Shown: positions 34,555 to 43,804 of the stretch, piece by piece
Layout of the letters: every line of letters begins with the position of its first letter
Numbering within the stretch: position 1 is the first letter of the stretch
Assembly: GCF_010669125.1 (NCBI RefSeq)
Contig: NZ_CP048630.1
Coordinates: 868,001-932,000 of the forward strand
Length of the DNA stretch: 64,000 bases
Source of the DNA: Ancylobacter pratisalsi
Lineage (GTDB): Bacteria; Pseudomonadota; Alphaproteobacteria; Rhizobiales; Xanthobacteraceae
Direction: 5' to 3'
Made by a program: the position numbers and the translations under genes
The notes under the pieces: model-generated
What the model was told of the DNA's origin: nothing
The model's input: the letters and a program-made list of their open reading frames with translations, nothing else
The model's database searches: none

Positions 34555-35160
34555 TTACGCCATCTCGCGAGTGGCGACCACCCAGTCGCGCGCGCGCATT
34601 TCGGGATTGTCGTTGAGAAGAATGTCGGTCACCACGGCAAGGCTGTCGGCCCCGGCCTGGCGCACGCCTGCGGCGCGCTCGATGGTGAGCCCACCAATGC
34701 CGACCAGAGGCAGGTCGCCGATGCGCTGCTTCCACCGGGTGACACGCTCCAGGCCCTGCGGCTCCCAGCGCATTTTCTTGAGGATGGTCGGGTAGACCGG
34801 ACCCAGCGCGACATAGTCCGGCTGCGCGCCCAACGCGATTTCCAGTTCCGCCTCGTCATGAGTGCTGATGCCGAGCCGGATGCCGGCGCGGCGAATGGCC
34901 GGCACGTCAGCCTCGGCAAGGTCTTCCTGCCCCAGATGGACGAAGTCGCACCGCTCGTCGATGGCGAGGCGCCAATGGTCGTTCACCACCAGTTGGGCGC
35001 CATAGCGCTCACAGACATCCCGCGCTGCCGCGATCTCGCGGCGAAGCTGCGGCTCGTCCATATCCTTGGCGCGCAGCTGCACCAGCTTCACGCCCTGCGG
35101 CAACAGTCGCGGCAACCATGAGGTGCGGTCGACAATGAGATAGAACGGGTCGAGCTTCAT
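34555..35160 (-). CDS. thiE: Thiamine phosphate synthase (ThiE)
   Basis: This enzyme (201 aa) joins hydroxymethylpyrimidine pyrophosphate and thiazole phosphate to thiamine phosphate. TIM-barrel motifs are intact: YLIVDRTSWLPRLL, VKLVQLRAKDMDE, the pyrophosphate-binding VVNDHWRLA, VHLGQEDL, the phosphate loop GIGGLT, and ALGPVYPT. It is the last gene of the thiO-thiS-thiG-thiE operon, 19 bp after thiG. Confidence 0.93.
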   Translation of the reverse strand: MKLDPFYLIVDRTSWLPRLLPQGVKLVQLRAKDMDEPQLRREIAAARDVCERYGAQLVVNDHWRLAIDERCDFVHLGQEDLAEADVPAIRRAGIRLGISTHDEAELEIALGAQPDYVALGPVYPTILKKMRWEPQGLERVTRWKQRIGDLPLVGIGGLTIERAAGVRQAGADSLAVVTDILLNDNPEMRARDWVVATREMA

Positions 35161-35179
35161 GTCGCACCTGCCTGAAGGG

Positions 35180-36010
35180 TCAATCGCCGAGAACGGCCCG
35201 GCCCATGACCGGGGTCGAGGGTGCGGCCATGTCGCGGGCGTCGATAGGGTCGGCGATCACGGCCTCGCGGCCGGCCTCTATCGCACGGGCGAAGGCGCGC
35301 GCCATGCGCACCGGGTCGCCCGCCTTGGCCACCGCCGTGTTGAGCAACACGGCATCGTAGCCCATCTCCATCGCCGCCGCCGCGTGCGAAGGCAGGCCGA
35401 TGCCCGCATCGACGACCAGCGGAACGCCGGGGAAATGCGCCCGCAGCGAACGCAGGCCGTAAGGGTTGTTGAGCCCCCGGCCCGATCCGATCGGCGCGCC
35501 CCAGGGCATCAGCACCTCGCAGCCGGCCGAGATCAGCTTCTCCGCCACCACCAGGTCCTCGGTCGTGTAGGGAAACACCTGGAACCCGTCGCGCGCGAGA
35601 ATGCGTGCCGCCTCCACCAGCCCGAAGACGTCGGGCTGGAGCGTGTCGTCCTCGCCGATCACCTCCAGCTTGACCCAGGGCGTGTCGAACAGGTCGCGCG
35701 CCATTTCGGCGGTGGTCACGGCTTCCTTCACCGTCTTGCAGCCCGCCGTGTTGGGCAGCACCTTCACGCCGAGATCACGGATGATCTTCCAGAAGCTCTG
35801 CCCCGCCTTGGCCGCCCCGGACTCGCGGCGCAGCGAGACGGTGACGATCTCGGCGCCACTGGCGCGGATCGCGTCGGCGAGAATGGCGGGCGAGGGATAT
35901 TGCGCCGTGCCCAGCAGCAGCCGCGAGGCCACCCGCGTGCCGTAGAAGTCCACGGCATCGGCAAGGCCGGCGGTTTCGAGACCGGCGGTGTTGGGTGTCA
36001 AGGCGTCCAT
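35180..36010 (-). CDS. thiG: Thiazole synthase (ThiG)
   Basis: ThiG (276 aa from the chosen ATG) forms the thiazole ring from deoxyxylulose phosphate, dehydroglycine and ThiS-thiocarboxylate. Family segments are [28 protein letters not shown], the Schiff-base lysine region [16 protein letters not shown], and [19 protein letters not shown]. The start ATG at 36010 comes one base after the thiS stop (TGAGATG). An upstream in-frame ATG at 36055 lies inside thiS and is unlikely. Confidence 0.94.
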   Translation of the reverse strand: MDALTPNTAGLETAGLADAVDFYGTRVASRLLLGTAQYPSPAILADAIRASGAEIVTVSLRRESGAAKAGQSFWKIIRDLGVKVLPNTAGCKTVKEAVTTAEMARDLFDTPWVKLEVIGEDDTLQPDVFGLVEAARILARDGFQVFPYTTEDLVVAEKLISAGCEVLMPWGAPIGSGRGLNNPYGLRSLRAHFPGVPLVVDAGIGLPSHAAAAMEMGYDAVLLNTAVAKAGDPVRMARAFARAIEAGREAVIADPIDARDMAAPSTPVMGRAVLGD

Positions 36011-36011
36011 C

Positions 36012-36209
36012 TCAGCCTCCCTGCATCGGAGCGAGTATTTCCACGCGGTCACCATCGGCGATCGGCGTCCCCGACCGCTTGACCGCGCGCACGACAGCGC
36101 CGTTCAGCGCCGTAGCAATGATGGCCTCTGCCAGGCCAAGTTCGCCGAGCAGTTCGGCGAGCGTGCCAGCCCCGGTGTCGGCCGGCTCACCATTCACGAT
36201 GATCTTCAT
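36012..36209 (-). CDS. thiS: Sulfur carrier protein ThiS
   Basis: A 65-aa ubiquitin-like protein that begins MKIIVNGEP and ends in the required Gly-Gly (APMQGG), which is adenylated and thiocarboxylated to carry sulfur to ThiG. Its start lies inside the last codons of thiO, a 23-bp overlap, and its stop is one base from the thiG start. Length is typical. Confidence 0.94.
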   Translation of the reverse strand: MKIIVNGEPADTGAGTLAELLGELGLAEAIIATALNGAVVRAVKRSGTPIADGDRVEILAPMQGG

Positions 36210-37257
36210 CCATGACCTCCGGGAAATGCGTCCCGTCGAACGCCAGTTCCGCCACCCGCCGCGCCAGCGCCGGCGCCAGCAGGTAGCCGTGGCGGTAGAA
36301 ACCGTTGACGTAGATGGTCTTGCCGCGACGGCGGATGCGCGGAAGATTGTCCGGAAAGGCGGGCCGGACATCGGCGCCGATCTCGACGATCTCGGCCTCG
36401 CCGAAAGCCGGGTGCAGGGCGTAGACCGCCGACAGCAGTTCCAGCATCGAGCGCCCCGTCACCCGCCCGCGCTCGTCATTCTCGATCGAGGTGGCCCCGA
36501 TCATGAAGTGCCCGTCGCCGCGCGGCACGATGTAGACCGGTATCCGCGGATGGAGCATGCGCACCGGCCGCTTCAGGGCGATCTCGGTGGAATAGAGCAC
36601 CAGCATCTCGCCCTTCACACCGCGAAGGTCGGCCAGCTGGTCGCGGGCGGCGAGGCCACGACAGTCGATGACCACATCGCTCTGATCGGCCTGATCGTCC
36701 GCCTCATCGTACCCATCGGCCTCGTAGCGCATGTCGATGCCGAACTGGCCGGTGAGCTTGCGGGTCAGCGCGGCGAGCGCCTTGCGCGGCTCCAGATGCG
36801 CTTCGGTGGGGAAGAAAAGCCCCTGGTCGAAACGCCCTTCAAGATCCGGCTCCAGCGCGGCAAGGCGCTGGCCGTCGATCCATTCATAGTTCGTGGTACG
36901 GCGCGAAAACCGCCTGAGGTCTGGCAGGTCGCGCGGCTGGGCCAGCACCAGGCTGCCCTCGGTGGGCACATCCGGGACTTCGCGCCGCCAGTAATCCAGC
37001 GATTCAAGGCCCATCTCGGCCACCAGCGGCTCGGCGCTTTCGCGTTCGCACCACGGTGCCAGCATCCCGCCAGCATACCAGGAGCACCCCTGCCCCGACG
37101 CCGATTTGCGTTCAACGACAGTTACTTGTGCCCCGCGCAACGCCAAAGCATGGGCGCAGGTCAGGCCCGCCACGCCGGCACCAACCACTTTCACGCGCAG
37201 CGAATTGACGGCCCGGTCCGTCACCGCTCCGTCATGTGTTCCGTTAGAGGATGTCAT
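36187..37257 (-). CDS. thiO: Glycine oxidase ThiO
   Basis: This FAD-dependent amine oxidase (356 aa) makes the dehydroglycine needed for thiazole formation; it is the aerobic counterpart of ThiH. The FAD-binding VKVVGAGVAGLTCAHALALRG lies near residues 22-42, followed by SWYAGGMLAPWCE, the conserved VKGEMLVL strand, and the C-terminal YVNGFYRHGYLLAPALA. It is the first gene of the operon. Its ATG lies one base after the TPP aptamer, and GAGGGAG inside the aptamer serves as ribosome-binding site. Confidence 0.94.
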   Translation of the reverse strand: MTSSNGTHDGAVTDRAVNSLRVKVVGAGVAGLTCAHALALRGAQVTVVERKSASGQGCSWYAGGMLAPWCERESAEPLVAEMGLESLDYWRREVPDVPTEGSLVLAQPRDLPDLRRFSRRTTNYEWIDGQRLAALEPDLEGRFDQGLFFPTEAHLEPRKALAALTRKLTGQFGIDMRYEADGYDEADDQADQSDVVIDCRGLAARDQLADLRGVKGEMLVLYSTEIALKRPVRMLHPRIPVYIVPRGDGHFMIGATSIENDERGRVTGRSMLELLSAVYALHPAFGEAEIVEIGADVRPAFPDNLPRIRRRGKTIYVNGFYRHGYLLAPALARRVAELAFDGTHFPEVMDEDHREW

Positions 37258-37258
37258 G

Positions 37259-37370
37259 CAAGCCTCCCTCCGCCAGTTTCAACTGGATCAGGTTCAAAGG
37301 GTCGCCATGCCGCGCATATGCGCGTCGATGGCCTCTCAGCCTCCTGACGAGGCTCCCCTGGACAGGCTTG
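37259..37370 (-). promoter_or_regulatory. TPP riboswitch (THI element) controlling thiO-thiS-thiG-thiE
   Basis: Read leftward, it has the standard order: P1 strand CAAGCC, GGGGAGCC, the core GGCTGAGAGG, a variable arm (CGCGCATATGCGCG), ACCCTTTGAACCTGATC, AGTT, and GCGGAGGGA, closing with GGCTTG. P1 pairs 37365-37370 with 37259-37264. The GGAGGGAG element doubles as the thiO ribosome-binding site, so ligand binding should block translation directly. Confidence 0.95.
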
Positions 37371-37422
37371 ATATAGTCGTGGAGCCGACGATTGTCACCG
37401 TGCCGCGGGCATTATTCCCACG

Positions 37423-39729
37423 TCATCCGATACGGGATGGCAGGTTCACGACATTGTCCGGCGGACGGTGCGTCGCGGTGTCTATGGCGCGGTGCAAAGC
37501 CTCGCGGCCAAACGGTTTTCCAAGGCGCAGCACGCCCGCATTGGCATCCTGAGGCAGTTCGGCGTAGCCCGTGCCCAGAATGATCGGCAGGTTCGGCCGG
37601 CGCTCACGGATCGCCGCCGCCAGCTGGACCCCGGTCATGCCAGGCATGGCCTGATCGGTAAGCACGACGTCGAAATCGGCACCGGTATCGAGAACAGCCA
37701 GCGCCGCCTTGCCGGAGGACGCCTCGGTCACCCGATAGTTGAGGTCTTCCAGCATCGCCGACGTGGCGGAAAGGACAAGCGGATCGTCATCCACCACGAG
37801 AACGCGGGCCTGCCCTCCCTCCATGACTTTCGCCGACGCAGAATAAGCATCTGAACCCACAGACTTTTTCGCCGCAGCTTCAGCGAGGGGCAGGTAAATC
37901 GACGCCGTCGTCCCCTTCCCCGGCCGACTGCTGAGAACAAGCCGACCGCCGGACTGGGCCGCAAGGCCGTGCACCATGGCAAGGCCAAGGCCCGTCCCCT
38001 TGCCGACTCCCTTGGTCGTGAAGAACGGTTCGGCGGCGCGGTTCAGCGTGTCGTCATCCATGCCGGTGCCGGTATCGGTCACGCTGAGACAGAAATAGTG
38101 ATTCGGGGGAAGCTCTTCCGAATCCGGTTCACCGTCGGCCACGATCACCTCCTCGCGCGCAGCGATGGTGATGGTTCCGCCATCAGGCATGGCATCGCGG
38201 GCGTTGACCGCGAGATTGAGCAGGGCCAGTTCGAGCTGGTTGGAATCGACCCGCGCGCGCGGCAGGCCAAGAGGAAAGCGGGTTTCGATCTGAATGCTCG
38301 GCCCGATTGACCGGCGCATCAGATCCGCCATCCCAAGCACGAGCTCGGGAACGTCGACAGGCTCGGGATTGAGGTCCTGGCGACGCGCGAAGGCCAGCAT
38401 GCGCTGGGTTAGCGCGGCTCCGCGCTGGGCGGCCTGCATGGTGTTGTCGAGGAGCGCGATCAAGCGCGGCTCGTCCGGGGCGCGCTTGCGAGCCAATTCC
38501 AGATTGCCGACAATAACCGCGAGAAGATTGTTGAAGTCGTGGGCGATGCCGCCGGTCAGCCGGCCAATGGCCTCTAGCTTCTGAGCCTGGCGTAGCGCCT
38601 CCTCGGCCTGGCGTCGCTCGGTGACATTGATCAATCCGCACAACGTCTTGGTAAGCCGCCCCTCGCTGTCTCGTTCTGCAACGGCCGACAATATGCAGTC
38701 GAGCACACGGCCATCGCGCGCGATCAGCTTGTATTCAGCCTCGCGCAGTTCGCCCGTGTCGAGCAGCTGCGGCCAGTGCTCATCCGTGCGCCGGCGTGCG
38801 GAATCGACGGTCATGAAGTCCGTGAGCGGACGGCCGACAACTTCCTCTCGGCCATACCCCAGGAGATCGAGCCAACTGTCACTGACCTGCTCGATCCGCC
38901 CCTCGGCGTTGAGTGAATGCAGCGGCAGTGGGGTGCGGCGATAGAGGGTGCGGTAACGCTCCTCCCCCTCCCGCCAGAGGAGCGCCTCGCGCTCCATCAG
39001 GCGGCTGGACCGACGATCGTGAACGGCAGCCATCAACGCGGCGGCAAGGATGACAAAGGTAGCAGCGGTGACAGCGATAACGATGTCGATGTTGTCGATA
39101 CCCGGATCTATGTCCGGTATCATTTCGTGTGAACTCACCGGCAACGTCGTGCCGAACATTGCCACGTAGTGCATGCCCGAGATGCCGATGCCGAGCGCCA
39201 ATGAGCCCGCAACACGCTGCCGCAATGAATGGTGGCGAAACGCCAGCCAAACCGCCGCCGTCGACGCGGCGATCGCCACAAGCGTGGCGATGGCAACGAA
39301 ACGCCAGTCGTTCGTGACCTCGCCATTCAGGCGCATGGCGGCCATGCCGGTGTAATGCATCGCGACGATGCCGAGCCCCATGAAGCAGCCGGCCGCCAGC
39401 ACCGATCGACGGCTGACCTTCGACCGACTGGAAAGAGCCAGCGCGGCACCCGTGACGACAACAGCGATCGTGAATGAAAGGATGGTCAGCCCGATGTCGT
39501 AGGACACGGGCGCGTCGAGGTGGAGGGCGAGCATGGCCACGAAGTGCATGGCCCAGATCCCGCCGCCAAGCACAATAGCGGCTGTGGCCAGCCATCCCAC
39601 TTTCGCGACGCTGCGGGCACGCGGAATGCGGCCTGCCAAATCGAGCGCCGTATAAGAGGCGGCAACGGCGATCAGAATCGACACCGCGACGAGCACTGGT
39701 TCATGTGAACCCATCACATCCATCGGCAC
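37423..39729 (-). CDS. MHYT-domain hybrid sensor histidine kinase
   Basis: A 768-aa inner-membrane sensor kinase. Residues ~10-240 form an MHYT domain with the repeated motifs AMHFVAM, AMHYTGM and GMHYVAM inside about seven helices; this domain is proposed to sense O2, CO or NO through bound metal. A PAS domain (~255-375) follows, then a HisKA with the phospho-histidine in GGIAHDFNNLLAVI, an HATPase with VNARDAMPDGG, DTGTGMD and GKGTGLGLAMV, and a C-terminal receiver with Asp in VVLTDQAMPGMTG. No response-regulator gene is adjacent, so its output is unknown. It lies upstream of the thi operon on the same strand. Confidence 0.92.
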   Translation of the reverse strand: MPMDVMGSHEPVLVAVSILIAVAASYTALDLAGRIPRARSVAKVGWLATAAIVLGGGIWAMHFVAMLALHLDAPVSYDIGLTILSFTIAVVVTGAALALSSRSKVSRRSVLAAGCFMGLGIVAMHYTGMAAMRLNGEVTNDWRFVAIATLVAIAASTAAVWLAFRHHSLRQRVAGSLALGIGISGMHYVAMFGTTLPVSSHEMIPDIDPGIDNIDIVIAVTAATFVILAAALMAAVHDRRSSRLMEREALLWREGEERYRTLYRRTPLPLHSLNAEGRIEQVSDSWLDLLGYGREEVVGRPLTDFMTVDSARRRTDEHWPQLLDTGELREAEYKLIARDGRVLDCILSAVAERDSEGRLTKTLCGLINVTERRQAEEALRQAQKLEAIGRLTGGIAHDFNNLLAVIVGNLELARKRAPDEPRLIALLDNTMQAAQRGAALTQRMLAFARRQDLNPEPVDVPELVLGMADLMRRSIGPSIQIETRFPLGLPRARVDSNQLELALLNLAVNARDAMPDGGTITIAAREEVIVADGEPDSEELPPNHYFCLSVTDTGTGMDDDTLNRAAEPFFTTKGVGKGTGLGLAMVHGLAAQSGGRLVLSSRPGKGTTASIYLPLAEAAAKKSVGSDAYSASAKVMEGGQARVLVVDDDPLVLSATSAMLEDLNYRVTEASSGKAALAVLDTGADFDVVLTDQAMPGMTGVQLAAAIRERRPNLPIILGTGYAELPQDANAGVLRLGKPFGREALHRAIDTATHRPPDNVVNLPSRIG

Positions 39730-40021
39730 GTGCGCGCAGCTCCCACAACTGATGCCTCAAGGGCATCCGGACGTCTTATCGCCTCCGATACCATGCTGCC
39801 GACATCCCCCGCACCCCGCCTAGGGGAGTGCACCGTCCGCCGCATATGATCCGCTCGTCGGCCCTCCAACGATGTCCCCTTGAAGCTCGATGAGAGGCAG
39901 GAACACCCCCTTAGGCCGAACTCACGGTTGATCAAATGATCGCGTCCAACTAGCGAAACTCGAGCCGATGGCCTTTGGTTCCAGAGCAGCGACAGCAAGT
40001 GCAGGGAAGGAAAGAGTTAGG

Positions 40022-40756
40022 ATGCGTAAAGCAGCAAGGGCGTCTGGAAATGGCTCGCGAAAGTTCATCCCGGCATGGGCTGCCGCCGAGATCAGCGTGG
40101 TGCTCGCCCTGATCGGCGTGGCCGCCGGGCTTCTCATCTTCGCGCTCATTGCCGACGAGGTCGTCGAAGGCGAAACGCACGCCTTTGACGAGGCCATCCT
40201 GCTCGCCTTCCGCACTGCCGGCGACCCTGCCGATCCGGTCGGACCGCGCTGGCTCGAGATGGCCGTGAGGGACATCACCTCGCTTGGCAGCTCGACGGTT
40301 CTGATGCTGGTGACGCTCGCGGCGATCGGCTTCCTCGTTGCCGACCGCAAGCGAGCCACCGCCCTTTTCGTGTTCCTGGCCGTGGCGGGCGGGGTATTGC
40401 TGAGTTTCCTGCTCAAGATCGGATTCGATCGCCCACGGCCCGATCTCGTCGCTCACCTGGTGGACGTCCACACACTGAGCTTTCCCAGTGGCCACGCGAT
40501 GGGTTCGGCCGTGACCTACCTGACCCTCGGCGTCCTCATCGTCCGCACCGACTACGAAAGACGCGTTAAAGCCTATGTGCTTGGCGTTGCTGTCGGATTG
40601 ACGATATTGATTGGCATCAGCCGCATCTATCTCGGCGTTCACTGGCCCACCGATGTCCTCGCTGGATGGTGCGTCGGCGGCGCCTGGGCACTCCTGTGCT
40701 GGCTGATCGCGCTCATGCTGCAAAACCGTCGGCAGATCGAGAGCGATCACGCTTAG
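40022..40756 (+). CDS. PAP2-family membrane phosphatase
   Basis: A 244-aa integral membrane phosphatase. The three catalytic motifs are complete: KIGFDRPRP (K-x6-RP), FPSGHA and SRIYLGVHWPTD (SR-x5-H-x3-D). About six helices are visible, starting with EISVVLALIGVAAGLLIFAL. Family members dephosphorylate undecaprenyl pyrophosphate, phosphatidic acid or similar lipids. The chosen ATG has GGAAAGAG upstream; an in-frame ATG 18 codons earlier is less likely. Confidence 0.88.
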   Translation: MRKAARASGNGSRKFIPAWAAAEISVVLALIGVAAGLLIFALIADEVVEGETHAFDEAILLAFRTAGDPADPVGPRWLEMAVRDITSLGSSTVLMLVTLAAIGFLVADRKRATALFVFLAVAGGVLLSFLLKIGFDRPRPDLVAHLVDVHTLSFPSGHAMGSAVTYLTLGVLIVRTDYERRVKAYVLGVAVGLTILIGISRIYLGVHWPTDVLAGWCVGGAWALLCWLIALMLQNRRQIESDHA

Positions 40757-40867
40757 GGATCAGCCGCAGAAAACGTGCGATGGCCATGACGGATGCATGA
40801 CGACGCGCTATTCTCCAGCCGAGGGGTCGAGAGAGCCCCGCGTAGGTATCCCAGCGAGGAGGAAGGC

Positions 40868-41077
40868 ATGTCAGCCACCGTGCCAGAAGGTCAACTGATC
40901 CCCGAGATTGGCGTCATTGAGACCGTCGAATCCGACAACGTCCTGCGCTGGGACGGCAGCAATCTCTACGTCGAGCAGGACGTCTTTCATAATGGCCAGC
41001 TCGTCCACCGCCGCTACAAGCGGCGGGTAACGAAGAACGTCGCCCAGGCCATCGCTCAGATGCTGGCACAGCATTAG
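40868..41077 (+). CDS. Small conserved-type hypothetical protein (69 aa)
   Basis: A short acidic-to-basic protein beginning MSATVPEGQLIPEIGV with a strongly patterned middle (VLRWDGSNLYVEQDVFHNGQ) and a basic tail (HRRYKRRVTKNVAQAIAQML). A good GGAGGAAGG ribosome-binding site precedes the ATG. It has no signal peptide or membrane helix, and I do not recognise the family. It follows the PAP2 gene by 111 bp and faces the alpha/beta-hydrolase gene. Confidence 0.6.
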   Translation: MSATVPEGQLIPEIGVIETVESDNVLRWDGSNLYVEQDVFHNGQLVHRRYKRRVTKNVAQAIAQMLAQH

Positions 41078-41089
41078 GCGCGCGAGGCG

Positions 41090-41665
41090 TCAGATACGCC
41101 CGAGCAAGCCGCCAAGCAGCAGCAGGCCATGCGGCCAGATGCCGAGCTTTGCCGCGCTGCCGATGTGACCAAGTTCGCCAACATCAGCGAAATCGGCCCC
41201 CCAGGCCGTGGCGAAGGCCTCGGCTTGGGGAAAACGCACCCTCGGGTCATCGCGACTGGCCACCACCAAAGCTGGAAAGGGCAACCTTTCAAGCGGCATC
41301 GGCCCAAAGTTCCGAACCAGATCGAAAGAAGCGTCGGGGTCGTCGACATTGGTTGGCGCGGCGAGGAAAGCGGCTGCGACCTTCGACCTGGCACGGTCGG
41401 GCGAAGCGGCTGCCCAGCGAATGATGGTCGCGACACCGACCGAATGCCCAACCAGCACGACCCGCCTTGGCGCCGCAGCAATCGCGGTGCCAAGGCGCCC
41501 GGTCCAGGCGTCGAGCCTGGGCCGGCTCCAGTCATCCTGCAGGAGCCGGCTCGAATTGGGAAAGGCCCCAAGCCAATGCGACTGCCAGTGATCGGCCGAG
41601 GCGTTCTCCCGTCCCGGCACCATCAGGAAATCGAAGGAGCTGAAATCGACCGGCATAAGAGGCAC
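41090..41665 (-). CDS. RBBP9/YdeN-type alpha/beta hydrolase
   Basis: A serine hydrolase of 191 aa. It begins FDFLMVPGRENASADHWQSHW and carries the nucleophile elbow GHSVG, an Asp in ASRDDPRVRFPQAE and the catalytic His in ELGHIGSAAKLG, in the order expected for the RBBP9/YdeN family. The natural substrate is unknown. It lies just downstream of the MAPEG-like fragment on the same strand. Confidence 0.86.
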   Translation of the reverse strand: MPLMPVDFSSFDFLMVPGRENASADHWQSHWLGAFPNSSRLLQDDWSRPRLDAWTGRLGTAIAAAPRRVVLVGHSVGVATIIRWAAASPDRARSKVAAAFLAAPTNVDDPDASFDLVRNFGPMPLERLPFPALVVASRDDPRVRFPQAEAFATAWGADFADVGELGHIGSAAKLGIWPHGLLLLGGLLGRI

Positions 41666-41689
41666 TCTCCCGAAAGTTCAGATGGGCAT

Positions 41690-41876
41690 CAACGCGGCTA
41701 CCAAAATGAGCACGACGCAATCGGCCAGCCACCGAGCCGCTGTCCGTCCCGGGCTGGTCACGCGTTCCCATCCTGTAGTTCAATCCCACCTTGCGGATGC
41801 TGATGACGGCCGGCAGCGGGATCGACACCAAAGCGAGGACAAGCGTCCCGGCGAGCAGTGTCAACTCTGTCGTCAT
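41690..41876 (-). pseudogene. Truncated MAPEG-family gene fragment
   Basis: From an ATG at 41876 the reading gives MTTELTLLAGTLVLALVSIP followed by RMGTRDQPGTDSGSVAGRLRRAH, which matches the N-terminal third of bacterial MAPEG membrane proteins up to the conserved GRLxRAH. After that the family sequence (N-F-x-E-T-F and the later helices) is gone. The frame continues as unrelated residues into the hydrolase gene. It looks like a 3'-deleted relic. A divergent short protein cannot be fully excluded. Confidence 0.5.
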
Positions 41877-41946
41877 AGAGTACCGCAACCGTTGAATTAT
41901 CGGGCAAGCCATCGCATCAACGGCACGTTCGAATTAAATTAGGATC

Positions 41947-42468
41947 ATGACGAAAGCTAAGCAGAAAAAGCGTCGCGTAAATGACGGCCGCCCCCTCGGG
42001 CAGGTCGCCGCCCTGCCTTTCCGCGTCAACAGCCAGGGCGAGTTGCAGATCTTGCTCGTCAGTTCGCGCGAGACCCGCCGTGCGGTTATCCCGAAGGGAT
42101 GGCCCATGAAGAATCGCAAGGATTGGAAGTCCGCCGAGATCGAAGCGCGCCAGGAAGCCGGCGTGGTCGGGGATATCAGCCGAAAGCCGCTCGGCCAGTA
42201 CCTCTACTGGAAGCGTTTCGAAACCCATTTCGCGCTGGTGAAGGTGTCGGTCTATCCGCTCGCGGTGCGGCGCCAGCTCTCCGATTGGCCGGAACGCCAT
42301 GAGCGCGAACAAAGCTGGATGGCCCCGGAAGACGCCGCTCTGCTTGTGGACGAGACCGATCTTGGCGGGCTGATCACCGACTTCACGCAGTCAACCGCCT
42401 GGCGCAAGCTCCTGCCGCAACGCAACGTGAAACGCGAAGACGAACAGCCCTCCACGACGGATGGCTGA
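41947..42468 (+). CDS. Nudix hydrolase, DIPP-like
   Basis: A 173-aa Nudix-fold protein: GQVAALPFRVNSQGELQILL, then the phosphate-binding RRAVIPKGWPMK and a Nudix helix ending IEARQEAGVVG. The Nudix box deviates from G-x5-E-x7-REUxEExGU: the helix reads IEARQEAGV, so the Arg and one Glu are replaced, but the last Glu and Gly remain. Related alphaproteobacterial proteins resemble diphosphoinositol-polyphosphate phosphohydrolases; the substrate is unknown. It is transcribed alone. Confidence 0.85.
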   Translation: MTKAKQKKRRVNDGRPLGQVAALPFRVNSQGELQILLVSSRETRRAVIPKGWPMKNRKDWKSAEIEARQEAGVVGDISRKPLGQYLYWKRFETHFALVKVSVYPLAVRRQLSDWPERHEREQSWMAPEDAALLVDETDLGGLITDFTQSTAWRKLLPQRNVKREDEQPSTTDG

Positions 42469-42526
42469 CGATCGCCTCTGTTGCGCCAGGATCGCAGGTG
42501 CCCCGTTGTTCACCAAGGAAGCCGGG

Positions 42527-43804
42527 TCACTTGCCCGGGGATGAACCTCCAGGGGAAGGCGCGTATCCCGCCGCTCCGTGCACATTGAACAAACGGCCAC
42601 GTTCGGCGAACAGCACGAAAATCAGCGCGAAGACGGACAGCGTGGCAAATCCCACCGTGAGAGGCCGCGTCGTGCCGTCGAAGCTCTGTCCCAGCAGGAA
42701 GCTCAGCAACGCGCCCCCCACCGTGCTCACGAAACCCAGCGCTGATGAGGCGGTACCGGCGACATGCCCCACCGGCTCCATCGCCATCGCGTTGAAGTTG
42801 GAGACCATCAGGCCGAAGAAGAACATCATCGCCGCCTGCAGGATGGAAAAGGTGACGATATTCTCGAAGCCCGCCAGCACAACGCCGGCATGGAGAAGCG
42901 CGATCACCATGTAGCCGAGGAGCGCCGCGTGAGACACCCGGCGCATTCCAAGCCGCTCGACGATTCGGGCGTTCACCAGTGAGGACAGCGCCATGAAGAA
43001 TGCGATGATCGCGAAAATAAGCGTGAAAAATCGCTCGGCCTGAAACGTGTCGGCGAACACCTGCTGGGCCGAGCTGATGAAACCGAACAGACCGCCCATC
43101 GCCATCGTCATGGCCAGCATGTAGCCCACCGTAACCCGGGTGCGGAAAACCAGGCCGAATGCATGGCGGATTCCGGCGAGAGAGATCGGGCTTCGATCTT
43201 CGGGATGCAGCGTTTCCGGCAGGCGCCTCCAGGTCCAGTAGATCAGCACCACACCCAACAGGCACAGCAAGTGAAAGATCACACGCCAGGGCGCGAACAG
43301 CACGATGACCTGGCCGATCGACGGCGCCAGAATCGGCACCGACAGAAACACGATGAAGGCCAGCGACATGACACGCGCCATCTGCCGCCCCGAATAGCAA
43401 TCGCGGACAATGGTCACGGCGAGGATACGGATCGCCGCAGCCCCGATGCCTTGAAGAGCCCGAGCCGTCAGCATCACCTCAAATGACCAGGCGAATGACG
43501 CTCCGACCGAAGCGAGCGTGTAGATCACCAGACCAACGAGGAGAACCGGACGCCGGCCGAAGCGGTCGGCAAGCGTCCCGTAGATTATCTGAGCTACGCC
43601 AAAGCCAAGCAGGTAGGATGTAATCACCAGCTGGGTGTGGTTGGCAGTATCGATGCCCAGCGCCTTGCCAATCGCCGGAAGTGCGGGAAGCATCGAATCG
43701 ATGGCAATGGCATTCGTCCCCATCATCGCTGCGACGAAGAGAACGAATTCGCGGAAACCCATGCCGGGATGGGGATTTTCCGGCGTGGGAGCTAGGACTG
43801 CCAT
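42527..43804 (-). CDS. Bcr/CflA-type MFS drug exporter
   Basis: A 12-helix major facilitator of 425 aa. The loop 2-3 motif GTLADRFGRRPVLL and the start of helix 1 with TNAIAIDSMLPALPAIGKAL are typical of the Bcr/CflA family, which exports drugs such as bicyclomycin or small peptides and sulfonamides. The substrate is unknown. The gene is isolated, with 273 bp of gene-free DNA upstream before a divergent membrane protein. Confidence 0.88.
   Translation of the reverse strand: MAVLAPTPENPHPGMGFREFVLFVAAMMGTNAIAIDSMLPALPAIGKALGIDTANHTQLVITSYLLGFGVAQIIYGTLADRFGRRPVLLVGLVIYTLASVGASFAWSFEVMLTARALQGIGAAAIRILAVTIVRDCYSGRQMARVMSLAFIVFLSVPILAPSIGQVIVLFAPWRVIFHLLCLLGVVLIYWTWRRLPETLHPEDRSPISLAGIRHAFGLVFRTRVTVGYMLAMTMAMGGLFGFISSAQQVFADTFQAERFFTLIFAIIAFFMALSSLVNARIVERLGMRRVSHAALLGYMVIALLHAGVVLAGFENIVTFSILQAAMMFFFGLMVSNFNAMAMEPVGHVAGTASSALGFVSTVGGALLSFLLGQSFDGTTRPLTVGFATLSVFALIFVLFAERGRLFNVHGAAGYAPSPGGSSPGK

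Noticed and set aside
37365..37393. Promoter-like GTGACA-17-TATATC before the TPP riboswitch
   Set aside because: A start point six to seven bases after this -10 would remove the 5' strand of the aptamer P1 helix, so it is unlikely to be the real promoter.
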